The notes under the pieces were generated by a model, which was given only the letters and a program-made list of their open reading frames with translations, ran no database searches and was not told the origin of the DNA. A stretch of 64,000 bases of DNA, from positions 666,488-730,487 of the forward strand of contig CAWEYY010000002.1 of assembly GCA_963813435.1 (NCBI GenBank), read 5' to 3'. Both the position numbers and the translations under genes were made by a program. Positions 17,527 to 26,014 of the stretch are shown piece by piece (position 1 is the stretch's first letter; each line of letters opens with the position of its first letter). The stretch is from AC-32 sp963813435. GTDB lineage: Bacteria > Actinomycetota > Thermoleophilia > Gaiellales > Gaiellaceae.

Positions 17527-18546
17527 GCGACGACCCACAGGCCGTCCCGTTCGAGACCGAGCTCTGGGACTGGGAGCCGGCCGAGCGGCGCCTCACCGAG
17601 CACCTGGGACGGGAGTGCCTGCGACTCGAGAGCTCGACGGCGACCGTCGCGGGCGTCGAGCTCCTGGACGGGACGATCGAGGTCGACCTCGCGATGGGGC
17701 CCGAACGCGGGTTCTACGGAGTGGTCTGGCGCCTGCAGGACGACGAGAACTTCGAGTCGTTCTTCGTTCGACCGCACCAGACGGGCAACCCGGACGCGAT
17801 CCAGTACACGCCCGTCTCCAACGACATCTCGAGCTGGCAGCTCTACCACGGTGAGGGCTTCTGGGCGCCGATCCCGTTCCCACTCGACGAGTGGTTTCGC
17901 ATCCGGGTCGTGTTCTCGCGCACGCGGGCGGAGGTCTACGTCGCCGATCTCGAGAAGCCGGCGCTCGAGATCCGAGAGCTGAAGCGGCCGCCCGAGGCGG
18001 GGAAGATCGGCGTGTTCGTCGGCGGCCCGCCGATCCACCTGGCGAACTTCGCCTACTCCTCGGCAGGCATTGCGCTGGAGGAGCTCCCGCCCGCCGAGGC
18101 GCTCGAGGGGATCGTTCCCGGCTGGTGGGTCTCCGACCCGTTCTCCGGAGGACGCGATCTCCGAGAGCTTCGAGGGCCGCTCGTGGACGCATTTGCCGAG
18201 CGAGCCGTCGGGCCTCGCCGACCTCTCGAGGGTGAACGGCATCCGAGACGGCAGGAACACCGTCCTCGCGCGGGCGGAGATCCGGTCTGCGAGCGCCCAG
18301 CCCAAGGCGCTCGACTTCGGCTTCAGCGACCGGGCGGTGGTCTATCTCAACGGCCGCCCGCTGTACCGCGGCGACGACACGTATCGGTCACGCGACTACC
18401 GCTTCCTCGGCAGCATCGGCTACTACGACCAGCTCGTCCTCCCCCTGGTGGAAGGGGAGAACGAGCTGGTATTTGCGGTGTCCGAGGACTTCGGCGGCTG
18501 GGGCGTCCAGGCGCGCTTCCCGGATCCGACGGGCCTCGAGCTCTAG
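17523..18546 (+). CDS. Frameshifted protein with concanavalin/LamG-like N-terminal half, unknown function
   Basis: Coding resumes directly after the oxidase. No ATG/GTG precedes the conserved part; a CTG at 17523 overlaps the oxidase stop as CTGA. The first part (VELLDGTIEVDLAMG, FYGVVWRLQDDENFESFFVRPH) looks like a ConA/LamG jelly-roll. Near 18147 the frame shifts by one extra base (GG in CCGGAGGAC) and continues (DAISESFEGRSWTHLP, VVYLNGRPLYRGDDTY, LVEGENELVFAVSEDFGGWG) to 18546. Removing one G restores a protein of about 340 residues. The product may be intact in the real genome. Function unknown. Confidence 0.6.
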
Positions 18547-20000
18547 GCCGCTTCCTCGAGCGCAGGCCCGCCGATCGGCAGATCCGAGGGCGTCTCCTGC
18601 GGCTTCAGGTCGCGGCTCCGCACGACGAAGATCGAGACCAGGAGGCCGACGAACGCGATCGCGGCCCCTGCCCAGAACGCGTTGACGAAGCCGTCGGTGA
18701 GCGCGACCGGCACCTTGGTCCCGGTCGCGATCGCGTTGTCGCTGGTGGTCACGGCGATCGTGGAGAGGATCGCGATGCCGACCGCCCCGCCGATCTGCTG
18801 CGAGGTGTTGATCAGGCCCGACGCAAGCCCCGCCTCCTGCGGCTTGGTGCCCGCGAGAGCGGCGATCGTGATCGGGACGAACGCGAACGGGATCGCGACG
18901 CCGAGGATCAGGAAGCCCGGGAACAGATCGGACCAGTAGTTCCCGTCGACCGAGACCTGCGTGAAGAAGAGCAGCCCGGTCGTGAGCAGGGCCATCCCGA
19001 GGACCAGGACTGGCTTGACCCCGATCCGGTTCACGGCCCATGCCGCGACGTTCGCCCAGATGATCGCCGTGCCGGCGACCGCCAGGTAGCCGACCCCGGT
19101 CTTGAGCGGCGAGAACCCGAGCACCTCCTGCATGTACAGCGTCAGGATCAGGAACATCGAGAACAGCGCGGTGCCCATGATGAACCCGGCGATGTTCGCG
19201 GCGGTCAGCGTCTGGAGCCGGAAGATGGAGAACGGAACCAGCGGCTGCCGCTCCCGCTGCTCCCAGAGCGCGAACGCGATCAGGAGAGCTGCCGAGACGG
19301 CGAAGGTCGCGATCGTTCTCGCGGAGCCCCAGCCCCAGCCGTGCCCCTGGGTGATCCCCAGGACAAGCGCGACGAGCCCGGAGGTGACGAGCACCGCTCC
19401 CGGAATGTCGTGGCTCTGCCCTTCCGCGTCCTTGCTCTCGCGGAGGAGGAACGGCGAGACGGCCAGGGCGGCGATGCCGACCGGGACGTTGACGAAGAAG
19501 ATCCACTGCCAGGAGAGCAGGTCGGTGAGGATCCCGCCCATCAGGACACCGGCAGCGGCGCCGAAGCCGCCGACCGCACCCCAGGCGCCGAGCGCGATGT
19601 TCCGCTCACGGCCCTCGGTGAACGACCGGGTCAGGATGGACAGCGCCGACGGAGTGATGGTCGCGGCGCCGAGGCCCTGGAGCGCGCGTGCGCCGATGAG
19701 CGACGTCTCGTTCCAGGCGAGTCCGCAGAGCAGCGAGCCCACCGAGAAGATGACGAGCCCGGCCATGAAGACCTTCTTACGGCCGAGGATGTCCGCCAGG
19801 CGGCCGCCCAGCAGCATGAATCCGCCGAACACCAGCGCGTAGGCGCTGATCACCCACTGCAGGTTCTCCTGCGAGAAGCCAAGGTCTTTCTGGATCGACG
19901 GAAGGGCCACGTTGACGACGGCGATGTCGAGCACCACCACGAACTGCGTCATGCACAGCAGGATCAGTGCGTACCACTTGAGCCTTTCTGAAGCCACCAT
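18543..20000 (-). CDS. MFS drug/metabolite exporter, DHA2 (EmrB/QacA) family
   Basis: 485-residue inner-membrane proton antiporter with about 14 hydrophobic helices. Motif A appears as GGRLADILGRKKVF after helix 2, and motif C-like GVLMGGILTDLLSWQWIFFVNVPVG in helix 5-6 is typical of DHA2. It converges on the 18546 gene with a 4-base overlap. It is divergent from the HxlR regulator at 20115, the usual arrangement for a phenolic- or drug-inducible pump. Confidence 0.9.
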   Translation of the reverse strand: MVASERLKWYALILLCMTQFVVVLDIAVVNVALPSIQKDLGFSQENLQWVISAYALVFGGFMLLGGRLADILGRKKVFMAGLVIFSVGSLLCGLAWNETSLIGARALQGLGAATITPSALSILTRSFTEGRERNIALGAWGAVGGFGAAAGVLMGGILTDLLSWQWIFFVNVPVGIAALAVSPFLLRESKDAEGQSHDIPGAVLVTSGLVALVLGITQGHGWGWGSARTIATFAVSAALLIAFALWEQRERQPLVPFSIFRLQTLTAANIAGFIMGTALFSMFLILTLYMQEVLGFSPLKTGVGYLAVAGTAIIWANVAAWAVNRIGVKPVLVLGMALLTTGLLFFTQVSVDGNYWSDLFPGFLILGVAIPFAFVPITIAALAGTKPQEAGLASGLINTSQQIGGAVGIAILSTIAVTTSDNAIATGTKVPVALTDGFVNAFWAGAAIAFVGLLVSIFVVRSRDLKPQETPSDLPIGGPALEEAA

Positions 20001-20049
20001 CTACATCACTTCCTTCCGTCGTTCGCTTCCGAGGGCTGCCACACTAGCA

Positions 20050-20074
20050 GAACTTACTTTTGTTTTGCAAGTTC
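20050..20074. promoter_or_regulatory. Inverted repeat operator candidate for the HxlR regulator
   Basis: GAACTTAC at 20050-20057 and GCAAGTTC at 20067-20074 form inverted half-sites (GAACTT[A/G]C) in an AT-rich patch of the 114-base divergent region between the MFS gene and the HxlR gene. Dimeric HxlR proteins bind such sites. Autoregulation and control of the pump are likely (inference). Confidence 0.55.
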
Positions 20075-20114
20075 TCTCTTCACATCGACAAGTGGTCGCG
20101 CTACAATCGCAAGC

Positions 20115-20738
20115 ATGCGCAAGCGCTACGACCAGTACTGCCCCGTCTCCCACGCCCTCGGCCTCGTCGGCGAGCGGTGGAGCCTGCTCGTCGTGCTCGA
20201 GCTGATGCATGGCCCGAAGCGCTACACCGATCTCACCGACCGGCTCCCCGGGATCGGCACCAACATCCTCGCGTCGCGGCTACGCGACCTCGAGGCACAC
20301 GGGATCGTCGCGAAGCGGACGCTTCCGCCCCCCGCGGCCTCGCGCGTCTACGAGCTGACCGAGTACGGGCAGGCCCTGCGCCCGGTTATCCGCGAGCTCG
20401 CTCTCTGGGGCGCGCGCTCGCTCGGGCCGCCGCGCGACGCGGACGAGCTCTTCCCGGGCTGGCTCGAGAACGCGCTCGAGACCGTGCTCGCGCCCCTCGC
20501 GCCGCCGGGCCGCTTCGAGTTCCGGATCGGCGACGAGGTGTCGTCGATCGTGGACGGCGAGGCTCAGGACGGGCCTGTCGAGGATCCGGACGTCGTCGTC
20601 GAGGGCGAGCCGAAGTGCATCTACTACATGTTCGTCGACCAGAGCCTCGACCACGTCAAAGTCACTGGAGACCGCGCTCTACTCGAGCAGCTCGTCTCCG
20701 TCGCGCCGACCCCGGTCGAGGATCCGGTTCCCGCGTAA
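20115..20738 (+). CDS. HxlR-family regulator fused to a C-terminal SCP2-like domain
   Basis: 207 residues. The N-terminal 110 residues are a winged-helix HxlR domain: YCPVSHALGLVGERWSLLVVLEL with the conserved Cys9, then RYTDLTDRLPGIGTNILASRLRDLEAHGIV. The C-terminal 90 residues (FEFRIGDEVSSIVDGE, DHVKVTGDRALLEQL) resemble the lipid-binding SCP2 fold seen in some actinobacterial HxlR proteins, and could bind an aromatic or hydrophobic inducer. It is divergent from the exporter gene at 20000. Confidence 0.85.
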   Translation: MRKRYDQYCPVSHALGLVGERWSLLVVLELMHGPKRYTDLTDRLPGIGTNILASRLRDLEAHGIVAKRTLPPPAASRVYELTEYGQALRPVIRELALWGARSLGPPRDADELFPGWLENALETVLAPLAPPGRFEFRIGDEVSSIVDGEAQDGPVEDPDVVVEGEPKCIYYMFVDQSLDHVKVTGDRALLEQLVSVAPTPVEDPVPA

Positions 20739-20766
20739 GAACGACGGAAAGCCGCTTTCGCGGCTC

Positions 20767-22077
20767 TTAGTCCTTGTACGGGTCGTGCACGTCGCGGCCG
20801 GCCATGGCCACGCCGAGCGGCCGCAGCGTGTGCTTCACGCGGATCGTCTCGCCGTGTGCGGCGAGGACGTCCGGCAGGCGCTTGTACACCTCCGGCGCCT
20901 CGTCGGCGCCGCCGCCGACCAGCACGATCCCCTGCTCGCGCAGGCGCGCCTGGACGGCCGGCCAATCGACCACGCCGGGCCGGACGACCTGCTCGGTCCT
21001 CACCTTCCGCATCTTCGCGGTCGGGTGGTCCGGGCACGTCTCGCCCCCGTAGCCCTTGGCCGGGACCGTGAACTCGCAGTCCCGGTCCGAGCACGCGTAG
21101 ACCGTCTGCCGCCGTACGCGGCCCGCTGCCTTCGAGCGGCTCATCACCCGGCCCGCGCCGTGCACGGTCGAGTAGAGCGCCTTCGCGTTCCCGTCCGACT
21201 CGACGCCCTCGAGGACGACCGACTCGTCGCCCATCGAGCCGCCGACGAAGCCCTCCTGGCCCGGCCGGGCCGGAGTGCAGCCCTTCCGGATCACCCAGTA
21301 GGGCCGGCCGAAGTGCTCCTCCCGCCACGCGAAGTTGTGGTGGTTGTGCACCTCGTAGACCGCGTCGGCGCCCAGGATCTCGAGCACCTTGTCGACCACG
21401 ACGTCGCGGCCGGCATAGGCGTACTCGCCCGCCAGCTGCATCGCCGAGATGTACGACTCGCCGAGCTCCGAGCCGACCTCGAACAGCACAGGCGGCGAGT
21501 CCATCTCGCCCTCGACCGCCCGCTCGTTGAAGCGCTTGCCCTCGGCGAGCGCCAGGAAGCCCGAGGCGGTCTTGTGGCCGAAGCCGCGCGAGCCGAAGTG
21601 CACGCCGACCCAGATCCGGCCCTGCTCGTCCTCCATCACGTTGACGTAGTGGTTGCCCGAGCCAACCGTGCCGAGCTGGTTCTCGGCGAGCTGGATCATT
21701 CGCCGCTGCGGCCGGAACTCGGCGTTGCGGATCTTGTCCAGCACCGGGTGGTCGACCCGCTCGCGGGCCGGCACGCCCATGCCGAACGAGATCCGTCGCG
21801 TGATCTCGTCCATGAGCGGCGCGACACCGCCGAGCGCGTCGAGGTCGGCGCGCGTCAGCTCCGTCTGCACGGCCTTGTTGCCGCAGCCGATGTCGTAGCC
21901 GACGCCCGAGGGCGAGACGTAGCCCTCGTAGGCGATGCCTCCGCCGATCGGCTGCGAGTAGCCGGGGTGGTGGTCGGCGCAGAGGACGCCGAACTCGGCG
22001 TCGCCCGCCTTCATGCACCGCTCCAGCTGCTCCAGGCTCCGCTCGTCGACGGGGCCGAACGTCTTGATCGCGCCCAT
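20767..22077 (-). CDS. rtcB: RtcB-type RNA ligase
   Basis: 436 residues. Motifs of the GTP- and Mn-dependent RNA 3'-phosphate ligase are present: SGVGYDIGCGNKA (metal Cys/Asp), TVGSGNHYVNV, VHFGSRGFGHKTA, EVHNHHNFAW and STVHGAGRVMSR, the last with the guanylated His. Between the last motif and the C-terminus sits an extra segment, VYACSDRDCEF then GETCPDHP, which looks like a small zinc-binding insert. The family repairs or splices tRNA and other RNA with 2',3'-cyclic phosphate ends. No archease or rtcA neighbour is seen. Confidence 0.92.
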   Translation of the reverse strand: MGAIKTFGPVDERSLEQLERCMKAGDAEFGVLCADHHPGYSQPIGGGIAYEGYVSPSGVGYDIGCGNKAVQTELTRADLDALGGVAPLMDEITRRISFGMGVPARERVDHPVLDKIRNAEFRPQRRMIQLAENQLGTVGSGNHYVNVMEDEQGRIWVGVHFGSRGFGHKTASGFLALAEGKRFNERAVEGEMDSPPVLFEVGSELGESYISAMQLAGEYAYAGRDVVVDKVLEILGADAVYEVHNHHNFAWREEHFGRPYWVIRKGCTPARPGQEGFVGGSMGDESVVLEGVESDGNAKALYSTVHGAGRVMSRSKAAGRVRRQTVYACSDRDCEFTVPAKGYGGETCPDHPTAKMRKVRTEQVVRPGVVDWPAVQARLREQGIVLVGGGADEAPEVYKRLPDVLAAHGETIRVKHTLRPLGVAMAGRDVHDPYKD

Positions 22078-22107
22078 CGTCCCTCCATTGTCGCCGGTCT
22101 GGGAGGG

Positions 22108-22515
22108 TCAGGCGTCCGGCAGGATGCGCTCCGGATGGCGCGGCAGCCCGTCGTCCGGGATCGGCTCCCAGGGCGCCGCATACGCCACGAACTGGCGGTA
22201 GCTCGGCCTGATGCCCGGGTCCTCGTCGAGCGTTCCCAGCCGGACGCTGAGCAGGTCGGGGTCGTCCGGGCTTCGGCTCCAGAGCGCCGACCCGCATACA
22301 GAGCAGAAGGCCTTGGGCGCGCCGTCGGGTGGCTCCCAGGTTCGCACCAGCTCCTCTCCCGCCACGATGCGCAGCGAGCCGGGCACAGTCCGCGCATTCG
22401 CCGAGCTGGCCGTCCCGGTCCGGCGCTGGCAGCGCGTGCAGTGGCAGTAGCTCGCCGAGACGAGCGGCTCGCTCACCTCATAGCGAACGCCGCTGCAGAC
22501 GCAGCCGCCGGTCAG
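22108..22515 (-). CDS. GFA/CENP-V family zinc protein (glutathione-dependent formaldehyde-activating enzyme-like)
   Basis: Conserved GFA cysteines appear as CHCTRCQ and FCSVCGSALW. The first zinc ligands of the family, in a GGCVCSGVRYEV stretch, lie upstream of the first GTG (22476), so I extend the gene to CTG 22515; no ATG, GTG or TTG exists further up in frame. This gives 135 residues. These proteins bind zinc and are often annotated as S-(hydroxymethyl)glutathione synthase; most have no proven reaction. Formaldehyde released by demethylation nearby would fit, but that is only suggestive. Confidence 0.72.
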   Translation of the reverse strand: MTGGCVCSGVRYEVSEPLVSASYCHCTRCQRRTGTASSANARTVPGSLRIVAGEELVRTWEPPDGAPKAFCSVCGSALWSRSPDDPDLLSVRLGTLDEDPGIRPSYRQFVAYAAPWEPIPDDGLPRHPERILPDA

Positions 22516-22522
22516 CGGAAGG

Positions 22523-22795
22523 TCAGCCGTGGCGCTCCGCCCCCGTCGGCTCGAGCGTGTCGTGCACGTGCTCGCTCAGCTTGCGGTCCGGCCTCGCGAT
22601 CAGGAAGTAGAGCCCGCCGACGACGGCGATGACGACCATCACCGACAGCGTGATCCAGTCGAGGTTGAAGAGCCCGCGCCCGCTGGACAGGCCGGTCGGC
22701 ACGACGACGTTCAGCTGCGGCTTGTAGCCGAGGTTCTCCAGCCGCGTGTCGTCTCCGACCGGAACTGCAACGTCTGGGGCAGCCGTCTCGGGCAT
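22523..22795 (-). CDS. Small single-helix membrane protein of unknown function
   Basis: 90 residues: a 45-residue N-terminal part, one membrane helix (LSVMVVIAVVGGLYFLIA) and a short charged tail. Its stop lies 7 bases before the proposed GFA start, so the two are probably co-transcribed. No family recognised. It is divergent from the aromatic hydroxylase pseudogene. Confidence 0.6.
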   Translation of the reverse strand: MPETAAPDVAVPVGDDTRLENLGYKPQLNVVVPTGLSSGRGLFNLDWITLSVMVVIAVVGGLYFLIARPDRKLSEHVHDTLEPTGAERHG

Positions 22796-22874
22796 CTCTT
22801 CGTCCTCCCTGTCCAGGCCAGAGTGGGGGCGCGCTATCTAAGACCTCTCCGTCGTGCGATGTCAAGATCGCACC

Positions 22875-24419
22875 GTGGTGGAACATGAGACCCCGGTCCT
22901 GATCGTCGGCGGCAGCCTGGTCGGCCTCTCGACTGCACTCTTCCTCGCAGACAACGGGATCTCGCCGCTCGTCGTGGAGCGGCATCCGGGGCCGGCGATC
23001 CATCCGCGCGCGGCGCTCTTCTTCCAGCGCACGGTCGAGCTGTGGCGAAGCGTCGGCCTCGAGGAGGAGATCCTCACCGCCTCGGCCCTCGAGTTCGAGC
23101 AGAACGGCGCGGTCATGTCCGTCGAAAGCCTCGGCGGCAAGGAGGTCGAGTGGTTCTTCCGGACCGTCAACGAGGGCGTCGAGGAGCTCAGCCCCTCCCC
23201 GCGCCTGTTCGTCACGCAGATCGGACTCGAGCCGGTCCTGCGCCGTCGAGCGGAAGAGCTCGGCGCGGAGGTTCGCTACTCGTACGAGACCGTGTCCGTC
23301 GACCAGGAGGGCGACGGCGTGACCGCGACGGTCAGGCACCGCGACACCGGCGAGGAGGAGACGATCCGCGCGCAGTACGTCGTCGCCGCGGACGGCGCGC
23401 ACAGCCCGATCCGCGAGCGCCTCGGGATCCCGCTGCACGGCCACGGAAGCTTCTCGAACAGCATCACGATCTACTTCCGCGCCGACGTGAAGCCGCTGCT
23501 GCGCGAGCGGAACCTGAGCGTGATCTACGTCTTCGGCCCGCGGCTGCAGGGGTTCTTCCGCTTCTCGCTGGCCGGCGACGCGGGCTTTCTCGTCGTCAAC
23601 AAGGCGATCGGCGAGGGCGGCGAGCTGTCGGCCGACCTCTGGGAGCGACACCGGCGAGGCGAAGTGCGTCGAGTTCGTGCGCGAGGCGCTCGGCGACCCG
23701 GAGATCGCGGTCGAGGTCGAGAACGTGCAGCGCTGGAACGCGAGCGCCGAGTGGGCCGAGACGGTTCCAGGCGGGCAGGATCTTCCTCGCCGGCGACTCG
23801 GGCCACGTCATGCCGCCGACCGGAGGCTACGGCGGGAACGTCGGCGTCCAGGACGCGCACAACCTGGCCTGGAAGCTCGCGCACGTCGTGCGCGGCGACG
23901 CGGGGCCGCGGCTGCTCTCGACCTACGACCCCGAGCGCCGCCCGATCGCGCAGGAGATCGTCGAGCAGGCGTACGCGCGCTACGTGCTGCGGCTCGCGCC
24001 CGAGCTCGGCAAGGAGAACCTGCACGCGATGGCCGACGACGCGGCGATCGACCTCGGCTACCGCTACCGCTCGGACGCGGTCGTCTCGGACGGCAGCGGC
24101 GACGACGGCCTGTTCGCCGATCCGCGCGAGCCGTCCGCGGAGCCGGGCGTGCGCGCGCCGCACGTGGCGCTCGAGGGCGGCTCGACGATCGACCTCTTCG
24201 GGCGAAGGTTCGTGCTGGTCACCGCCGACGAGGCCTGGCAGCGCGCGGGCAACGGGCTCGTCGAGACACAGCTGATCCAGGAGCCAGGATTCAGTGGAGG
24301 TCTACGGGCCGGGCGCGGTGCTCGTCCGCCCGGACGGGCACGTCGGCTGGCGCTCGGACGACGCGGCCGACGAGGGCGCGTTGACGAGCGCGCTAACCCG
24401 TCTGCTCGCTCGCGAGTAG
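22875..24419 (+). pseudogene. Aromatic-ring FAD hydroxylase (PheA/TfdB-like), broken by three +1 frameshifts
   Basis: From GTG 22875 the reading frame begins ETPVLIVGGSLVGLSTALFL (FAD fold), then VVAADGAHSPIRERLG (DG motif). Near 23648 it shifts by one base (GEAKCVEFVREALGDPEI continues), near 23761 again (FQAGRIFLAGDSGHVMPP, the GD motif), and near 24292 a third time (VEVYGPGAVLVRPDGHVGW), ending at TAG 24417. With the three extra bases removed it would encode about 514 residues with all motifs. That much conservation suggests a recent lesion or sequencing insertions. The likely substrate is a phenol. Confidence 0.8.
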
Positions 24420-25157
24420 CTCCGCGAGCGCCTGCGGGTCGAAGTCGGCGACCGCGAGCCCCTCGTCGCTCGGGCCTGCGTCGGCGAGCAGGTCTCCCGT
24501 AGGGCCGTAGATCGAGCTGTGGCCGCAGAGGCGACGACCGTCGGCTTCGCCGAGGTGGTTCGAGAGGACGACGTACATCGTGTTCTCGCGTGCGCGCGCC
24601 TCGTGGACGACCGAGCGCTCGGTGTGCGAGCTCGGGCACATGTACGCGTGGGCTCCGTCCAGCGCCGCGGCGCGCGCGTGCTCGGGGAACGTCGCGTCGA
24701 AGCAGATGCCGAGCGCGAGCCTCCATCCGTCGAGCTCGAACGCGCAGCCCTCGAACCCGGCCCGGAAAAGGTCGCGCTCGTCTTCGTCGATGTGCTGCTT
24801 GTCGTACCGCGCGAGCGTCTCCCCGTCGCGGCCGATGACGAGCGCCGAGATCGTGCGGCCCTCGTCGTCGTGGATCGAGCCGCTGACGACGGCCGCGATC
24901 GAGCCGTCACGACACGCGTCCCGAACCGGATCGAGCCGCGCATCGTCCGCGCTCATGTCGAACCGGCCGGGCTCCGCGCGCAGCTGCGAGAGGTCGTAAC
25001 AGCACAGGAACAGCTCGGGGAAGACGACGACCGCGGCCCCGAGGGCGCTCGCCTCGCCGATCAGGCGCGAGGCCGTCGCGACGTTCCGCTCGATCTCGCC
25101 GGACGCCGCGACGGCCTGTGCGGAGGCTGCTCGGAGCGTGCTGTTCGGAAGCGTCAG
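24393..25157 (-). CDS. Carbon-nitrogen hydrolase (nitrilase superfamily)
   Basis: The catalytic triad is visible: Glu in VVFPELFLCCYDL, Lys in YDKQHIDEDERDLF and Cys in LGICFDATFPE. An ATG-start call at 24956 would lose the Glu. In-frame coding extends to CTG 25157, whose CTGA overlaps the stop of the upstream gene, giving 254 residues, the normal size. No ATG or GTG lies between. It hydrolyses a nitrile, amide or carbamoyl group; the substrate is unknown. The last 27 bases overlap the convergent hydroxylase pseudogene. Confidence 0.8.
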   Translation of the reverse strand: MTLPNSTLRAASAQAVAASGEIERNVATASRLIGEASALGAAVVVFPELFLCCYDLSQLRAEPGRFDMSADDARLDPVRDACRDGSIAAVVSGSIHDDEGRTISALVIGRDGETLARYDKQHIDEDERDLFRAGFEGCAFELDGWRLALGICFDATFPEHARAAALDGAHAYMCPSSHTERSVVHEARARENTMYVVLSNHLGEADGRRLCGHSSIYGPTGDLLADAGPSDEGLAVADFDPQALAELLASEQTG

Positions 25158-25432
25158 AACGAGAGCAGCACCTCACCCGCGGAGACCGCGGGCGGAGCCG
25201 GCAGGTCCGGGACGTTCTCCTTGAGCCAGGCGGCTGCGGCCTCGTTCGACTGCTGCGCACCCGACTCGTCGTCGAAGACGCTGATGCTGACGGTGTCTCC
25301 GCCGGCGGCGACCAGGTAGTAGGCGCGGAAGCCGGGAATGCCGCCGACCACGGACCGGACCTCGTCCGCCCGGCTGTTCAGCTGTTCCGCGAGCCCCGTA
25401 TTTCCCTCGTAGCGTCGGACACTTGCGTACAT
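25154..25432 (-). CDS. Small dimeric alpha-beta barrel (antibiotic biosynthesis monooxygenase-like) protein
   Basis: 92 residues beginning MYASVRRYEGNTGLAEQLN, followed by VVGGIPGFRAYYLVAAGGDTVSISVFDD, the pattern of ABM/ferredoxin-like small proteins. No catalytic residues can be assigned. Its stop overlaps the proposed CTG start of the nitrilase-family gene by 4 bases, suggesting one transcript. Confidence 0.7.
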   Translation of the reverse strand: MYASVRRYEGNTGLAEQLNSRADEVRSVVGGIPGFRAYYLVAAGGDTVSISVFDDESGAQQSNEAAAAWLKENVPDLPAPPAVSAGEVLLSF

Positions 25433-25512
25433 GGCGTCTCCTTTCGCTCAGGACGGGCGAGCATATCGCGATGTTTTCGATGGGAGGGGTCCGGGAACGG
25501 ATGTAGAAGAGC

Positions 25513-26010
25513 ATGCATTCCATGGACGACCGAAACATCGCAGGACAGCTCGCACTCCTCGCGACCGAGGTGGATTCGCTGGCGAAGACGCTGGTCCGAA
25601 CCCAGGAGGAGCTGAGCCGCGAGACCGACCGGCGCAACAAGGCCGACACCAGGGCAGAAGAGCTCCGCACCGAGCTCGGGCACGCGAAAAAGCGCGCGCA
25701 GACCGCCGAGCGGGAGCTCGGGAGGTTCACCGCGAGCATCGAGGCCACTGCGCACGCCGAGCAGACACGCCGCCAGGAGCTCGAGGCGCGGCTTCAGCAG
25801 GCGCTGCAGACGAACGAGCAGCTCCGCAAGGAAGTCGAGCGCAAGGAGCGCGAGCGCCACACGATGGAGCTCAACCTGCGCGAGGTGATGTCGAACCTGC
25901 GCACCGCGGCCCAGGAGGTCCACGGCTCGAAGGTGATCCCTCCGGTGGTCATCGGGTCCGAGGCTGAGGAGACGCTCGTCCCCTCGCGGCCGCAGGACAT
26001 CGGCTGGTAG
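25513..26010 (+). CDS. Coiled-coil protein of unknown function
   Basis: 165 residues, almost wholly Glu/Arg/Lys/Gln/Leu-rich heptads from about residue 15 to 125 (for example EELRTELGHAKKRAQTAEREL), then a short Pro-containing tail. No membrane segment or signal peptide. It converges on the SIS-domain gene with a 4-base gap. It could be a structural or scaffolding protein. No family recognised. Confidence 0.65.
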   Translation: MHSMDDRNIAGQLALLATEVDSLAKTLVRTQEELSRETDRRNKADTRAEELRTELGHAKKRAQTAERELGRFTASIEATAHAEQTRRQELEARLQQALQTNEQLRKEVERKERERHTMELNLREVMSNLRTAAQEVHGSKVIPPVVIGSEAEETLVPSRPQDIGW

Positions 26011-26014
26011 CGGA

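Noticed and set aside
14686..17538. A 950-codon minus-strand open frame
   Set aside because: Only the part from 14686 to 15882 shows family motifs; the rest is antisense to the vanillyl-alcohol-oxidase-like gene, a common artefact in GC-rich DNA.
16473..19991. An 1172-codon plus-strand open frame
   Set aside because: Its beginning is an off-frame shadow of the oxidase gene and its end is antisense to the MFS gene. Only about 17523-18147 is real coding, continuing in another frame.
24393..24956. Nitrilase-family gene starting at ATG 24956
   Set aside because: That start removes the catalytic Glu motif (FPELFLCCYDL), which is encoded in frame just upstream.
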